57,446 nucleotides of DNA from Bacillus sp. E(2018) (GTDB taxonomy: Bacteria; Bacillota; Bacilli; Bacillales; Fictibacillaceae), in the NCBI RefSeq assembly GCF_005503015.1, contig NZ_SCOL01000008.1, forward strand, positions 1 to 57,446. The letters run 5' to 3'. A program made the translations under genes and the position numbers. Positions within the stretch are counted from its first letter, which is position 1, and each line of letters starts with the position of its first letter. This document shows positions 10,652 to 20,690 of the stretch, piece by piece. The notes beneath the pieces are model-generated. The model was given only the letters and a program-made list of their open reading frames with translations. It did no database searches and was not told where the DNA came from.

Positions 10652-11422
10652 TTAATCATTCTTATTTTTATCGTATATCAACAATAGACCTTTTAATGTT
10701 AAAAATGGATCAACATGATCGATCACGTTGCTTTCCGCAGCAATTAAGTTCGCAAGTCCGCCGGTCGCAATTACTTTTGGTTCAACCTGAGACTGTTCTT
10801 TCATCCTTTTTACAATACCCTCTACTTGTCCTACATATCCATAGAGAATACCCGCCTGCATGGCATTAACCGTATTCTTCCCAATCACACCCTCAGGCTT
10901 AGCGATCTCAATACGCGGCAACTTTGCCGCTTTCGTATAAAGAGCCTCTGTCGAGATGTTGATACCAGGCGCGATCGCTCCACCCATATACTGTTTGTTT
11001 TCATTGATATAACAATACGTAGTGGCTGTCCCAAAATCAACGATGATCAATGGTGCATCATATTCATGGATAGCAGCAACTGCGTTAACAATTCGGTCTG
11101 CTCCCACTTCTCTTGGGTTTTCGTATTTAATATTAAGACCCGTCTTGATACCAGGTCCCACTACTATTGGACGTTGGTTAAAATATTTCACACACATGCG
11201 CTCTAAGGCGAACATGATTGGCGGAACAACCGAAGATATAATGATACCTTCAATCTGTTCTTTATGGATATTAACGTGGCGGAACAGATCAAGTATCAAC
11301 ATGCCATACTCGTCTTCTGTTTTTTCACGTGATGTATGAATTCTCCAATGATGCTTCAGTTCATCATTCTCGTAGAGTCCTAAAACAATATTCGTATTTC
11401 CGACATCAAACACAAAAATCAT
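10652..11422 (-). CDS. coaX: Type III pantothenate kinase
   Basis: Phosphorylates pantothenate in the first step of coenzyme A synthesis; an ASKHA-fold enzyme. Visible: [17 protein letters not shown] (phosphate-1 loop), [25 protein letters not shown] and [16 protein letters not shown]. Length 256 aa is typical. Two Family A repeats (R1, R2) separate it from ftsH upstream. A GGGG sequence precedes the ATG at 11422. Confidence 0.96.
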   Translation of the reverse strand: MIFVFDVGNTNIVLGLYENDELKHHWRIHTSREKTEDEYGMLILDLFRHVNIHKEQIEGIIISSVVPPIMFALERMCVKYFNQRPIVVGPGIKTGLNIKYENPREVGADRIVNAVAAIHEYDAPLIIVDFGTATTYCYINENKQYMGGAIAPGINISTEALYTKAAKLPRIEIAKPEGVIGKNTVNAMQAGILYGYVGQVEGIVKRMKEQSQVEPKVIATGGLANLIAAESNVIDHVDPFLTLKGLLLIYDKNKND

Positions 11423-11542
11423 GGAATTTGTCCCCGCTTCTTATCTTAAGTTTCTATAATAGTTATAACACAAAACGTATAGGAGTAAAGCAACCTGCCT
11501 TATTGAGGGGAGTTTAGCTGATACAAGGTGTTTTTTGAAAGG

Positions 11543-11670
11543 GTTGATTTCCATTACAGGTACTCGCTTTCCGCGGGGCAGACGGTGAGCCACATTCGTA
11601 CGTTTCACGTATAAGTGTCTCACCCGCCCGCCTGTCCCACAGGAGTCTTGCACCTTTCACTCCAATCAAC
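11543..11670 (-). repeat. Family A intergenic palindromic element, copy R1
   Basis: A 128-bp element between ftsH and coaX bounded by GTTGATT and AATCAAC. Reading the complement gives the reference orientation (GTTGATTGGAGTG first). An inner stem GGTGAG...CTCACC, continued by CAC/GTG, caps the middle; conserved blocks are CGCTTTCCGCGGGGCAG and CCTGTCCCACAGGAGTCT. Small open frames through it are artefacts. It faces copy R2 in opposite orientation. Confidence 0.9.
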
Positions 11671-11773
11671 TTGATGGTGAAGAAAAATGAACAAAAAGAA
11701 CACAGGAGAGTTTCACAACTTTCATTCTAAAAGAAGTGTTACACAGAGAATACCTATAAACCTTCATCGAATA

Positions 11774-11900
11774 GCTAATTGGAGCGAAGGGCGAGACTCC
11801 TGCAGGATGAGTGGGACAGGTGAGACCATTCAATGACGCAAAGCGGCGAATGGGCTCACCGCACACCCTGCGGAAAGCGAGTCCTGCAGCGGAAATTAGC
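11774..11900 (+). repeat. Family A intergenic palindromic element, copy R2
   Basis: Second copy in the ftsH-coaX gap, 104 bp from R1 and in opposite orientation. Its ends are GCTAATT and AATTAGC: two base changes from R1 in the left arm with matching changes in the right arm. The inner stem is GTGAG/CTCAC continued by CCATT/AATGG. The 11671-11773 stretch between the copies shows no gene. Confidence 0.88.
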
Positions 11901-11928
11901 CTCTCTCCAAAAAATAGCAATGCACATC

Positions 11929-11964
11929 AAAAAAAGGACACCTCATCACTGAGGCGTCCTTTTA
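11929..11964 (-). terminator. Rho-independent terminator of ftsH
   Basis: AAAAGGACGCCTC/GAGGTGTCCTTTT stem (13 bp with one wobble), 6-nt loop and T7 tail on the minus strand, immediately after the ftsH stop. Confidence 0.92.
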
Positions 11965-11968
11965 GATA

Positions 11969-13873
11969 TTAATCTTGTTTTGGCTCTTCATCCTTTTTGT
12001 TAAGTGTTACTTTAACATCATCAGATGGGCTAGAAATCGTTTTTCTGTCAGGCAGTTTACCTGTTTTAACGAGTTCTTTAATTTGCTCTTCGTCAAGCGT
12101 TTCTACAGATAGCAACGTTTGGGCGATGATTTCCAACTTAGAATTGTGCTCCGTAAGAATCTGACGACAACGCTCGTAAGATTCTTTGATGATGCGTTGA
12201 ACTTCTAAATCGATCTCATGCGCGATTGCATCACTATAGTTTTGCTCGTTATTGAAGTCTCTTCCTAAGAAGACTTGACCGCCTTGTGATGAACCGAATT
12301 GCATCGGTCCTAGACGATCACTCATACCAAACTCTGTTACCATGCGGCGAGCAATTCCAGTCGCACGCTGGAAGTCGTTATGAGCTCCCGTACTTACTTC
12401 CTTGAACGTGATCTCTTCAGCCACACGGCCTCCAAGTAGTCCAACAATCTTATCTTCTAATTCAGGTTTTGTCATAAAGTAACGATCTTCTTTCGGAAGC
12501 ATTACTGTGTAACCACCTGCTTGACCACGAGGGACAACTGTAACTTTATGAACAGTGTCAGCTCCTTCAAGAACTAAACCGATAACAGTGTGACCCGCTT
12601 CATGATAAGCAACAATGTTCTTTTCTTTTTCAGAAATGACACGGCTCTTTTTCGCTGGCCCTGCGATAACACGGTCGATCGCTTCATCAACGTCATCCAT
12701 ATCAATCTTTTTCTTATCAGAACGTGCAGCCACTAACGCCGCTTCATTCAATAAGTTTTCAAGATCCGCACCAGAGAAACCTGGAGTACGCATCGCGATT
12801 GTTTTCAAGTTAACGTCTTCTGCAAGCGGCTTGTTGCGCGCATGCACTTGAAGTACTTCTTCACGTCCTTTTACATCTGGGCGGTTAACCGGAATTTGAC
12901 GGTCAAAACGTCCCGGACGAAGAAGGGCTGGATCTAGAATATCAGCACGGTTGGTAGCTGCGATAATGATAATTCCTTCATTAGCACCGAAACCATCCAT
13001 TTCAACTAGCAATTGGTTAAGTGTTTGCTCACGCTCGTCATGACCTCCACCAAGACCAGCTCCACGCTGACGACCTACCGCATCAATTTCATCGATGAAG
13101 ATGATACATGGTGCGTTTTTCTTAGCATTTTCAAACAAATCACGAACACGTGATGCACCGACACCGACGAACATCTCAACGAAATCAGAACCTGAGATCG
13201 AGAAGAATGGAACGCCAGCTTCTCCTGCTACTGCACGCGCAAGAAGTGTTTTACCAGTACCCGGAGGTCCTACTAAAAGAACACCTTTTGGAATACGCGC
13301 ACCTAGAGCAGAGAACTTGCGCGGATCTTTTAAGAATTCTACAACTTCAACAAGCTCTTGTTTCTCTTCATCAGCACCAGCTACGTCTTTAAACGTAACC
13401 TTTTTCTTTTCTTCGTTGTAAAGTTTAGCTTTACTCTTACCAAAGTTCATTACTCGGCTTCCGCCGCCTTGCGCTTGGTTAAGCAAGAAGAAGAATAAGA
13501 TAAAGATAATGACAAACGGAATTATTGAGGTGAAGAACGTCACCCAGCCACTCGTCTGTTCTTGCTGTTTAAATTCAACGTTTGATGAATCAGCAAGCTT
13601 TTCAACCTCAGCCAATGTGTTGCCGGTTAGGGGAGCATTCGTTTGGAATACTTCTCCTTCTTTAGCTCCTTGAAGCTGACCGCGGACAACATATACGCCA
13701 CCCTCAGGCTGGTAAACGATGCTTTCCACTTTGCCTGATTCGATGTACTTCGTCAGCTGGTCATAACGAATTTCTTTGACTTCGTTGTTGTTGCCGTTAA
13801 AAAAGCTGACAACTCCAACCACAACTAAAAAGATTAATAAATAAAATATAGTATTACGGAAGATGCGATTCAT
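11969..13873 (-). CDS. ftsH: ATP-dependent membrane zinc metalloprotease FtsH
   Basis: A membrane-bound AAA+ protease that degrades misfolded and regulatory proteins; in B. subtilis it removes Spo0E and so promotes sporulation. Two membrane segments (about residues 7-25 and 108-132) flank an extracellular loop. Then come Walker A GPPGTGKT, Walker [12 protein letters not shown], the second-region-of-homology arginines (LLRPGRFDR), and the zinc motif HEAGH. The tail is charged. Length 634 aa. GGAGG lies 6 nt before the ATG. It follows hprT. Confidence 0.98.
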   Translation of the reverse strand: MNRIFRNTIFYLLIFLVVVGVVSFFNGNNNEVKEIRYDQLTKYIESGKVESIVYQPEGGVYVVRGQLQGAKEGEVFQTNAPLTGNTLAEVEKLADSSNVEFKQQEQTSGWVTFFTSIIPFVIIFILFFFLLNQAQGGGSRVMNFGKSKAKLYNEEKKKVTFKDVAGADEEKQELVEVVEFLKDPRKFSALGARIPKGVLLVGPPGTGKTLLARAVAGEAGVPFFSISGSDFVEMFVGVGASRVRDLFENAKKNAPCIIFIDEIDAVGRQRGAGLGGGHDEREQTLNQLLVEMDGFGANEGIIIIAATNRADILDPALLRPGRFDRQIPVNRPDVKGREEVLQVHARNKPLAEDVNLKTIAMRTPGFSGADLENLLNEAALVAARSDKKKIDMDDVDEAIDRVIAGPAKKSRVISEKEKNIVAYHEAGHTVIGLVLEGADTVHKVTVVPRGQAGGYTVMLPKEDRYFMTKPELEDKIVGLLGGRVAEEITFKEVSTGAHNDFQRATGIARRMVTEFGMSDRLGPMQFGSSQGGQVFLGRDFNNEQNYSDAIAHEIDLEVQRIIKESYERCRQILTEHNSKLEIIAQTLLSVETLDEEQIKELVKTGKLPDRKTISSPSDDVKVTLNKKDEEPKQD

Positions 13874-13915
13874 TCCTTACCTCCTTAGGCGAACAATCAA
13901 ATCTTATGCGGTTTT

Positions 13916-14461
13916 TTAGTCTTTCTTTTCGTAGATTTCTGGCTTTAAAACGCCAATGTAAGGCAAGTTACGGTATCTCTCGATGTAGTCCAATCCATAA
14001 CCAACAACAAAAGCATCAGGAACGATGAAGCCAGCAAGATCTGGAGCGATATCAACCTTACGTCCTGTAGGCTTATCCAGCAAAGTGACGATCTTAACCG
14101 ATTTTGCTTTACGTGCCTTAAACAGTTGAACAAGATAGCTGAGCGTTAAACCACTGTCAATAATATCTTCTACAATGATAACGTCTCGACCTTCTAAGGA
14201 AGTATCTAAATCTTTAACAATTTTAACTTGACCAGAAGAAACGGTAGATGCACCATAGCTGGACACTGCCATTAAATCGATCTCAAGATGGATATCCATA
14301 CGTTTGATCAAGTCTGCCATAAAAGGTAGAGCACCTTTTAAAACCCCGACCACCAATGGAAAGCGTTCCTTATATTCCACAGAAAGCTCTTTTCCAAGTT
14401 CTTTAATCTTGTTTTGAATAGCTTCTTCGGAAATAAGTGTTTCTAAAATTTCATCATGCAT
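13916..14461 (-). CDS. hprT: Hypoxanthine phosphoribosyltransferase
   Basis: Salvages hypoxanthine (and guanine) with PRPP. The PRPP-binding loop [18 protein letters not shown] is near residue 95, preceded by the PPi loop [24 protein letters not shown] is the purine-binding end. The start is taken at ATG 14461 because AGGAGG lies about 10 nt upstream; the longer TTG start would sit beside that site. 181 aa. It lies between tilS and ftsH, as in B. subtilis. Confidence 0.96.
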   Translation of the reverse strand: MHDEILETLISEEAIQNKIKELGKELSVEYKERFPLVVGVLKGALPFMADLIKRMDIHLEIDLMAVSSYGASTVSSGQVKIVKDLDTSLEGRDVIIVEDIIDSGLTLSYLVQLFKARKAKSVKIVTLLDKPTGRKVDIAPDLAGFIVPDAFVVGYGLDYIERYRNLPYIGVLKPEIYEKKD

Positions 14462-14482
14462 GTTCAACAAGCCTCCTAGACG

Positions 14483-15892
14483 TCATGGCGATTTTTTATG
14501 AAAGCGTAGGATAACCCAAAGTTCTGATGGATTTATTTGATGACGTCTAATGTGTTTTAGCCCCGGAAGCCAAATAATCTTACCGTTTGCATCAACAACA
14601 ATCGGCCAAACACTTCTTTCTTCCTGCGGCACTTTAGCATCAATAAATATATCTTTTAATTTCCGAGAACCGACGCCGGCAATCGCCATCCGGTCACCTG
14701 GTTTTCGGGTGCGAACTCGTAACGGGAGATCAACCTCTTTCATTGAGAACACAAAAACATCTTTTCCTCTTTGTAAAGCGGAGTCACAATCTGTTATATC
14801 AGCAGTTATACGTCCATTCGGCAATTCAACATAGCCGGGCAGCTCTAGTAAAAAGTCATAAGACCCTTCGTCATTATCGGCGATATGCTCAAAACTTAAC
14901 ATACATCTGTCATAAGTTCGGCTGACTACTAAACCTGACGGAAAATGCAACATTCCGGATGGATGCTCACTTCCGAGCAAACTAAGAAAGTTTTCCTTAT
15001 GTACAGAGGAAAGAGATGAAGGATTAATTTTATACAGATAGTTCAATATTAGTGTAATCCCTCTTTTTTGTAAAGGAATAGGCATCTTGTTAAAAGCAGA
15101 TACAGATAACTCTATTTTCCCCTCTGTTTGCCTGATTAAAACCTTTTCTAACTCTATTTCAGCCAGTTTCAATATATACGCTTCATCTTCGGAAATAGTT
15201 TCACTTAAATACTGAAATCTTTCATGAACGTTAGGGTTTTCTTGCTTTAAAAAAGGCAGAATTTTTTTTCTGAAGCGATTTCGAACATATTTATCACTTT
15301 CATTGCTTGAATCATAAACGGGAAACAGGTTTTCTACTTTACAATAATGCTCGATTTGGTCTTTTGTTATTCCTAAAAAAGGACGAATTATTTTACCGTT
15401 AGCAAAAGGACGTTTCACCGGAATGCCAGCGGAACTGAATCCTTCGCTGCCCCTCGTCATTCTCATGAGCATCGTCTCCACTTGATCGTCTCCATGGTGC
15501 GCCAACGCGAGCGCCTCTGCACGGTGTTTTTTCATGACGTTCTCAAAGAAATTGTAACGGCAGATTCTTGCAGCGGTTTGCAGAGATAATTTATGTTCGG
15601 TTTGATAGCTCGCAACATCCGCACTGTCACCTTCAAAAGTAATATTCCGCTCGTCACAAAAGCTCTTAACAAACGCAAGTTCTGATGCCGACTCACCGCC
15701 CCTTAAGCGATGATCGAACGAGGCAGCAACGATCTTAATCTTGTAATAGGAAGACCTTCGCCATAAAAAATGCAGCAATGCCAAAGAATCGGGTCCTCCG
15801 GAAACACCGATCACTACAGTTTGGGGAGCTGAAAGAAGCTGGTGTCTTTTAATAAAAATCTCCACTTCCTGCAACGTGAACCGCTCCTTCAT
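14483..15892 (-). CDS. tilS: tRNA(Ile)-lysidine synthase
   Basis: Modifies C34 of the CAU-anticodon tRNA-Ile to lysidine so that it reads AUA; essential. The PP-loop ATPase motif SGGPDSLALLH is near residue 30, followed by SFDHRLRGGES and the ALAHHGDDQVETMLMRM segment. The C-terminal TilS domain (RTRKPGDRM...KLKDIFIDAKVP) is complete. 469 aa, normal length. Directly upstream of hprT. Confidence 0.97.
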   Translation of the reverse strand: MKERFTLQEVEIFIKRHQLLSAPQTVVIGVSGGPDSLALLHFLWRRSSYYKIKIVAASFDHRLRGGESASELAFVKSFCDERNITFEGDSADVASYQTEHKLSLQTAARICRYNFFENVMKKHRAEALALAHHGDDQVETMLMRMTRGSEGFSSAGIPVKRPFANGKIIRPFLGITKDQIEHYCKVENLFPVYDSSNESDKYVRNRFRKKILPFLKQENPNVHERFQYLSETISEDEAYILKLAEIELEKVLIRQTEGKIELSVSAFNKMPIPLQKRGITLILNYLYKINPSSLSSVHKENFLSLLGSEHPSGMLHFPSGLVVSRTYDRCMLSFEHIADNDEGSYDFLLELPGYVELPNGRITADITDCDSALQRGKDVFVFSMKEVDLPLRVRTRKPGDRMAIAGVGSRKLKDIFIDAKVPQEERSVWPIVVDANGKIIWLPGLKHIRRHQINPSELWVILRFHKKSP

Positions 15893-15986
15893 TTTACGTT
15901 TTTAATAAGGCTATTTTTCGTTGGACTTGTTAACCCAAAAGAATAGGCTGAATGTAAATAAGTTCTTTTGATTTCTTCAATGACAA

Positions 15987-16116
15987 GTTAATTGAAGTGC
16001 AAGGCGCGAGACTCCTGAGGGATCAGCGGGACAGGTGAGACTCTTAACAGCGCATAGCGCTTAGAGGCTCAACGCACGCACCCCGGAAAGCGAGCAACCT
16101 GTAAAGGAAAGCAACC
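15987..16116 (+). repeat. Family A element, copy R3 (degenerate ends)
   Basis: A copy between tilS and the kinase gene yabT. Ends are GTTAATT and AAGCAAC, so the outer stem has two mismatches; this looks like a decaying copy. The inner stem (GAGACTCTTAA with a CAGCGC/AGCGCT-type tip and GAGGCTC) is kept. Right-hand flank CACTTTCAAGAGCAAC matches copy R7. The rest of the 15893-16190 gap holds no gene or clear terminator. Confidence 0.85.
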
Positions 16117-16190
16117 ACTTTCAAGAGCAACGCAGTTCTACGAAAACGCCTTTTAAAATCATAACAAAGAATTGCAGGAACGAACACTAT

Positions 16191-17162
16191 TTACATCGTT
16201 TGACCGAGCATGTAAAAAAAGTACACAACAAAAACAAACGTGAAGACTAAAAATGTTTCTACGATAAAGCTGCTTTTCTTTTTCTTTTGCGCTTGTCTTG
16301 ATACTGGTTTTTGCGTTGAATTCCTCTGTGTTTGAGGAGACTTTGCTTTATCGTTAGCGTTCAACAAAAGAACGAGCTCGTTTCTCATCTCTTCTGCATA
16401 CCGGTATTTACCGTTCCATGCTTTTTGTAAGATTGGCGCGTACGGCTTCAGCATCGGGCTGCCTGCTATCTTAGACTGAAACTGTTTATCAGAATCTCCG
16501 TTTTTCGTAAAACGTGATGGATAAGCTAGATTCACCATCACCATCCCCGCTGAGAACAGATCATAAGATGGCTCGGCTTTTCTTGTTCCCTTACCCCAAT
16601 AGCCTCGATCATAGAATTCGGTGTATTCTTTGATCGACCTATCCATTACAGTCGTTCCTCCAACATCGATCCAGCGTATTCGATATGGAGGCCCCGTCAC
16701 AAGAAGATTATCAGGTTTCAAGTCACCGAACGCCCAGCCCGCCTGATGAAGGGTATGAAGATCTGTTAGCAACTGAACAAGCAAAATTCCAGCCCATTCT
16801 GGAGACTTTGTCTTCATAAAGTCAAAAAGCGTCTCCCCTTTTAAATATTCCATCGCATAAAAAGGATATGTGGCAGTTTGCGTCACCCAGTCATCCACAT
16901 CGATTAAAGAAGGTCCAAGGACTTTCCCCTGGACCTTTGAAAAACGCTTCAGTACATTGACTTCAGATGTGATCGACATCTGATCATGTCCGATTTTAAG
17001 TGCAACCACTCCCCGATCCGAATCAGCTAGGTAGACAGCACCGGTTGCTCCATAACCCAAACGGCGCCGAATTCGATATCTGGAATGATTCCACTTACCG
17101 CGAATTTCATTACCGACTACTAAGTTACATACCGGACTCGTTCGAATATCCTGGGGCATCAT
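16191..17162 (-). CDS. yabT: Membrane-anchored serine/threonine protein kinase
   Basis: A Hanks-type kinase. N-lobe: glycine loop GYGATGAVYLAD and VALKIG lysine; catalytic loop AFGDLKPDNLL (non-RD type, Gly before Asp); metal-binding DVGG in place of DFG. The C-terminus is a basic linker and one membrane segment (SSFIVETFLVFTFVFVVYFF). There are no PASTA repeats. In B. subtilis YabT acts during sporulation and phosphorylates RecA. The start ATG 17162 was chosen for the AAGGAG upstream and overlaps yabS by 38 nt. 323 aa. Confidence 0.9.
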   Translation of the reverse strand: MMPQDIRTSPVCNLVVGNEIRGKWNHSRYRIRRRLGYGATGAVYLADSDRGVVALKIGHDQMSITSEVNVLKRFSKVQGKVLGPSLIDVDDWVTQTATYPFYAMEYLKGETLFDFMKTKSPEWAGILLVQLLTDLHTLHQAGWAFGDLKPDNLLVTGPPYRIRWIDVGGTTVMDRSIKEYTEFYDRGYWGKGTRKAEPSYDLFSAGMVMVNLAYPSRFTKNGDSDKQFQSKIAGSPMLKPYAPILQKAWNGKYRYAEEMRNELVLLLNANDKAKSPQTQRNSTQKPVSRQAQKKKKSSFIVETFLVFTFVFVVYFFYMLGQTM

Positions 17163-17877
17163 CGGACAAGAATCTCCTTTTTGACGATCGTTTACGACCA
17201 AAAGCTGCTATAGCCTCTTTTATCGCAGGACCTGTCGGTGTGATCCCGCCAAGTGAAATCTTTGAAAATGTCTTGCCGATCGATTCTAGTTTAGACGACC
17301 AGTTTAAAAGTTCTTCTGCCTCTGTTCTCTTGCCCGGAAAAACATAGAGTGCAAACTCGTTATCTCCGATTCTTGAATTCAACGAGATAGATAGATCAAG
17401 CAGAGACTCCTGAACCGTTAGCATCTTGTCTTCCATGGATCCCGAAGCATCAATCAAAACTAAGATTTCAAGATTCATGGTCTCTCCCATCTCATCGACA
17501 ACTTCAATGACTTCTCCTCGTTTGTCAGGCGGAAGGTCTTCCATGGAGGACTGACTTCCAAGTATCTGTTGCAGCTCAGCATTAACGACACCTTTTATCG
17601 TTTGAGCCATTGCTTTTTGCGTGACCATCTTCACCGTTTGTGCGAGTTGCTTCGTATAAACGACCTGGCTTATGCCACCGCCAGCCATGGCAATCTCTTC
17701 TACTTCTTTTAAACCTTGTCTATGATACTCAGGTGCATTCTCATTCAATACGCCAATGACATTTACAGCTATTCCTTGTTCATTAGCAAGTGCCGCCATC
17801 GCGATTGGATCTTCACCTTGGTTCGAGCACCCATCTGTAATCAGTAAAATTTGACGCAGCGTTCCTTTGTTTCGCAT
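17125..17877 (-). CDS. yabS: von Willebrand factor A domain protein
   Basis: A 250-residue protein with a MIDAS metal site (LVLIDASGSMEDKML, about residue 141) in its second half. The first half begins with an ITDGCSNQGED segment, which resembles the distal strand of a VWA fold, so the fold may be composite. Start ATG 17877 follows GAGGGG. It precedes and overlaps yabT, as in B. subtilis; there the pair is sporulation-related. Exact function unknown. Confidence 0.85.
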   Translation of the reverse strand: MRNKGTLRQILLITDGCSNQGEDPIAMAALANEQGIAVNVIGVLNENAPEYHRQGLKEVEEIAMAGGGISQVVYTKQLAQTVKMVTQKAMAQTIKGVVNAELQQILGSQSSMEDLPPDKRGEVIEVVDEMGETMNLEILVLIDASGSMEDKMLTVQESLLDLSISLNSRIGDNEFALYVFPGKRTEAEELLNWSSKLESIGKTFSKISLGGITPTGPAIKEAIAAFGRKRSSKRRFLSDDAPGYSNESGM

Positions 17878-17993
17878 AACGCTAACCCCTCTCAAGTACG
17901 AATTTTAACTATTACCATCTTCGTCAAGAAAGCGGTGGTTTATACGCAGAAAAGACCGTGAAACATAATCTCCAAATGGGGCCGAAGCGGGAA

Positions 17994-18088
17994 TACTGTC
18001 TACTTTTACTAAAATACTGTCCAATCTTTACTTTTACTGTCCACTTATTGGATTTTACTGCCCACTTCTGAAAAAATACTGTCCATTC
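17994..18088 (-). repeat. 21-bp-period tandem array A (core TACTGTCCAC on the plus strand)
   Basis: Five copies of a TACTGTCCAC-like core start at 17994, 18015, 18035, 18056 and 18077, giving steps of 21, 20, 21 and 21 bp. The cores are conserved and the intervening ~10 bp vary. It lies between the spoIIE terminator and yabS. Any translated frame is a seven-residue periodic artefact. Strand is arbitrary. Confidence 0.85.
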
Positions 18089-18110
18089 ACAACAGCGACG
18101 GACTACAAAC

Positions 18111-18148
18111 AAAAAAGACCGCTCTTTTTCGCATAAAAGAACGGCCTT
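18111..18148 (-). terminator. Rho-independent terminator of spoIIE
   Basis: Stem AAGGCCGTTCTTT against AAAGAGCGGTCTT with a TATGCGA-type loop and a long T tail on the minus strand, 13 bases after the spoIIE stop. Confidence 0.85.
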
Positions 18149-18161
18149 GTATTCTTATAAA

Positions 18162-20657
18162 CTATTGAGCTTTCTTTCGGTTGATCGCCACTTTCGGATA
18201 TTGAGGAACAGTTGCCCACTTAGGAATGTTCTTATCAATTTTTGTTACAGCGACCGTCATATCATCCTCGATACCGTTATTTCCTGAACGGATCACTTCT
18301 TCCATGATCAGATCGGCTATCTCTTGCGGATCTTCTGTATCGATCTCTCTAATCTTACGCTTTAGCCACGCATCAATATTTTCGATATGACGTGGAGCTT
18401 CATAGATTCCATCACTCATCATAATGAGGATATCTCCTGCTTTCAGCTGTTCATCAACAACGTCCACATCAAAGTCTCGAATGATCCCCATCGGCAGATT
18501 GCTTGCTTCTACCGTTCTGATCTGGTCTCCTCGTTTAATAAAACTCGGAGTTGAACCAATCTTTAAGAATTTAGCAGAAGCATCTTGCAGATCGATCATC
18601 GCAAGGTCTAACGTAGAAAAAATTTCATCAGTTGTACGTAACGAAAGCACAGAGTTGACTGACTTAATGGCCACTTCTTCTTCAATACCAGACTGAAGAA
18701 TTTTTTGCAGAAGCTGAAGCGTTTCATTGCTCTCGATGAACGCTCGTTCTCCGTTACCCATTCCATCTGCGATCGCAACAGCGAACTTTCCAGCACCAAT
18801 CTCTATGGTCGAATGGCTATCCCCCGAAAGCCACGCTCCGCCTTTAGCTGCTGAAGCAATTCCTGTTTCAACCACATATTCACGCGCTGAATGAAAAGAT
18901 AGATGACAGAAGCCTGTCGGATAGTTCGCGCAATCTTCATGCGTCACAAGAATCGTCTCTTCCAATATGTCAGATAAGATCGGTGCGATCAGCTTCTCAG
19001 CGATTCCCGAACCGTTGCAAGAAGGAATCGTCATTTCAATATCCACATTGGACGTTTCTAGGCTGTAAATATCCACGTGTCCCACATCGATTCCTGCTTG
19101 TGCCAAAGAGTCTTTGATCTGCTCTTCTTGTATTTGATGGTTTTCCTGCTCTCGCTGTATCTCTTTTGCGAAATCGCCCATTACTTGCGAAACACCCATC
19201 AGCTGATCAGCAACTAAACGACGACTTTCTTGCACTTGTATCTTCAATTTTTGAGAAGCCCTGTATTGAGTCAATTCTTTATTCATAAGATCCGTTATCT
19301 TTTCAGGCTTGATGCAATGCTTTTCCCATTCTCTCTTTAATTTACGATCCTTAATATCACTATAATCTTCTTGCTCAACCATCAGCCTGGTCATCAGGTC
19401 GTAAGTCGTTGTGAAATTCTGCGCCCAGCACTGTTCCTTCTTAAAACAAGTCTGGCACGTTTTTTCTGTAATGTTGCTTAAGAAAAGATCCACTTCACGT
19501 GTGCTCTCTTCCTCATTTAAAGATGAACCTACCGATTGAAAAGAATGTGATAGAGCTTGGAAGAGGCTTGAGAATCGTTCAACACGACTCGCGGTCACGT
19601 CTCGAATCTTCTTCAAATATTGTTGCTGATGCATCGAATGTTCTCTTGTGCCTGGTACATACTTTGAAATGTTGCTGATTGCAGTCTTCGGTGTTAAAAG
19701 GAAAAGTAGAACAGCAAATCCAGATTCCATCAGTGTGGATGTGATTTCGGATCTTCCCTCACCATACAAACCAATCATGACGGTTCCTATAATAAGCCCT
19801 AGACTTACACCAAATCGTTTCCCCTCTTTCAAAAGACCGCCAAGAAGGCCAGAGAAAGCTAAAAGGCTCATTTGAGAAAGGCTCGCCACTTGCGCGAGGC
19901 TTAGGATTAAACCTGTCACGACCCCTACAGTAGAACCGATCGCAGCGCCTCCTACAAAAGCAAACAACAACACTAAGTAACGTGACACAACATGTTCTAC
20001 GGCTACATCATTGATCTGCCAGCCGATCGTTCCGGTCATGACAGAAGCAAGAAGAATCATCAAGCACACAATCTCTTCGTTTTTTAACGATTGAGGAATC
20101 TTTTTATTCGTTAATAGCGGTATGCTTTGAAGAAAGATTAACGTAAGAACTAAGCTTAAGCCTCCTTCTACTAACGCAAGCATCGTATCTACCCGCTCTA
20201 ACCCTCCTTCACCAAACATCGAGAACACGGTTCGCGTGATTAAGGAAGAACCGAAAACCAAGAGTGGAAGACTTTGCATTCGATTCTTTATGAAAAGGTC
20301 TGCTCCTTTTTGAAGGCTGGCATAAACGAGTAAGGCACTGATAAAGAATAAAGCGTTCATCGGTTGATGCGACATCGCTCCAGCCAAGATCGCAAAAACA
20401 GCAATGCCTGTTCGTTCTTTTCTCAAAACGAAGACACTGGCTACAAAAGGTAAAGCAAAGGGAGACATCTCTGCCAGAATCATAGCTCGTCCTAACAAAA
20501 AACCAATTCCAAACAACAGCATTCTCCAATTAAAAATGCTCTGGTTCAAAATCTGAAGCCATCTTTTACTTGTCTTCGTTACCGCCTGCTGACCTTTTTC
20601 TACCCAGACCATTCCTCTGATCGGTTCGAGTACTTCTTGTTCAACCTTCTGCCACAT
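18162..20657 (-). CDS. spoIIE: Stage II sporulation protein E, serine phosphatase
   Basis: Dephosphorylates SpoIIAA to activate sigma-F in the forespore and interacts with FtsZ at the polar septum. About ten hydrophobic segments occupy residues 45-325, a central oligomerisation region follows, and the C-terminal PP2C domain shows AIADGMGNGERAF, MSDGIYEAP and NNGIEDDMTVAV metal-binding motifs. 831 aa. Start ATG 20657 is preceded by GGTGG; an in-frame GTG four codons upstream is the alternative. Upstream lies a Spo0A-type promoter. Confidence 0.97.
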   Translation of the reverse strand: MWQKVEQEVLEPIRGMVWVEKGQQAVTKTSKRWLQILNQSIFNWRMLLFGIGFLLGRAMILAEMSPFALPFVASVFVLRKERTGIAVFAILAGAMSHQPMNALFFISALLVYASLQKGADLFIKNRMQSLPLLVFGSSLITRTVFSMFGEGGLERVDTMLALVEGGLSLVLTLIFLQSIPLLTNKKIPQSLKNEEIVCLMILLASVMTGTIGWQINDVAVEHVVSRYLVLLFAFVGGAAIGSTVGVVTGLILSLAQVASLSQMSLLAFSGLLGGLLKEGKRFGVSLGLIIGTVMIGLYGEGRSEITSTLMESGFAVLLFLLTPKTAISNISKYVPGTREHSMHQQQYLKKIRDVTASRVERFSSLFQALSHSFQSVGSSLNEEESTREVDLFLSNITEKTCQTCFKKEQCWAQNFTTTYDLMTRLMVEQEDYSDIKDRKLKREWEKHCIKPEKITDLMNKELTQYRASQKLKIQVQESRRLVADQLMGVSQVMGDFAKEIQREQENHQIQEEQIKDSLAQAGIDVGHVDIYSLETSNVDIEMTIPSCNGSGIAEKLIAPILSDILEETILVTHEDCANYPTGFCHLSFHSAREYVVETGIASAAKGGAWLSGDSHSTIEIGAGKFAVAIADGMGNGERAFIESNETLQLLQKILQSGIEEEVAIKSVNSVLSLRTTDEIFSTLDLAMIDLQDASAKFLKIGSTPSFIKRGDQIRTVEASNLPMGIIRDFDVDVVDEQLKAGDILIMMSDGIYEAPRHIENIDAWLKRKIREIDTEDPQEIADLIMEEVIRSGNNGIEDDMTVAVTKIDKNIPKWATVPQYPKVAINRKKAQ

Positions 20658-20690
20658 CCCATACACCACCCGTTTCCAATTTGTGTAATC

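Noticed and set aside
11543..11670. Family A as an insertion sequence
   Set aside because: No coding capacity, and no transposase in the window. A non-autonomous (MITE-like) origin remains possible but is not shown.
13095..13421. Plus-strand frames inside ftsH, mfd, rsmI and other large genes
   Set aside because: They are antisense to well-supported genes with clear protein families, lack ribosome-binding sites and encode no recognisable protein.
17994..18088. CRISPR array
   Set aside because: Units are only ~21 bp with a 10-bp core, spacers are ~10 bp and degenerate, and no cas genes occur in the window. The same applies to arrays B and C.
17924..18112. 62-codon minus-strand frame with a seven-residue period
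   Set aside because: It is the translation of the 21-bp array A; periodicity comes from the DNA unit. No start signal.
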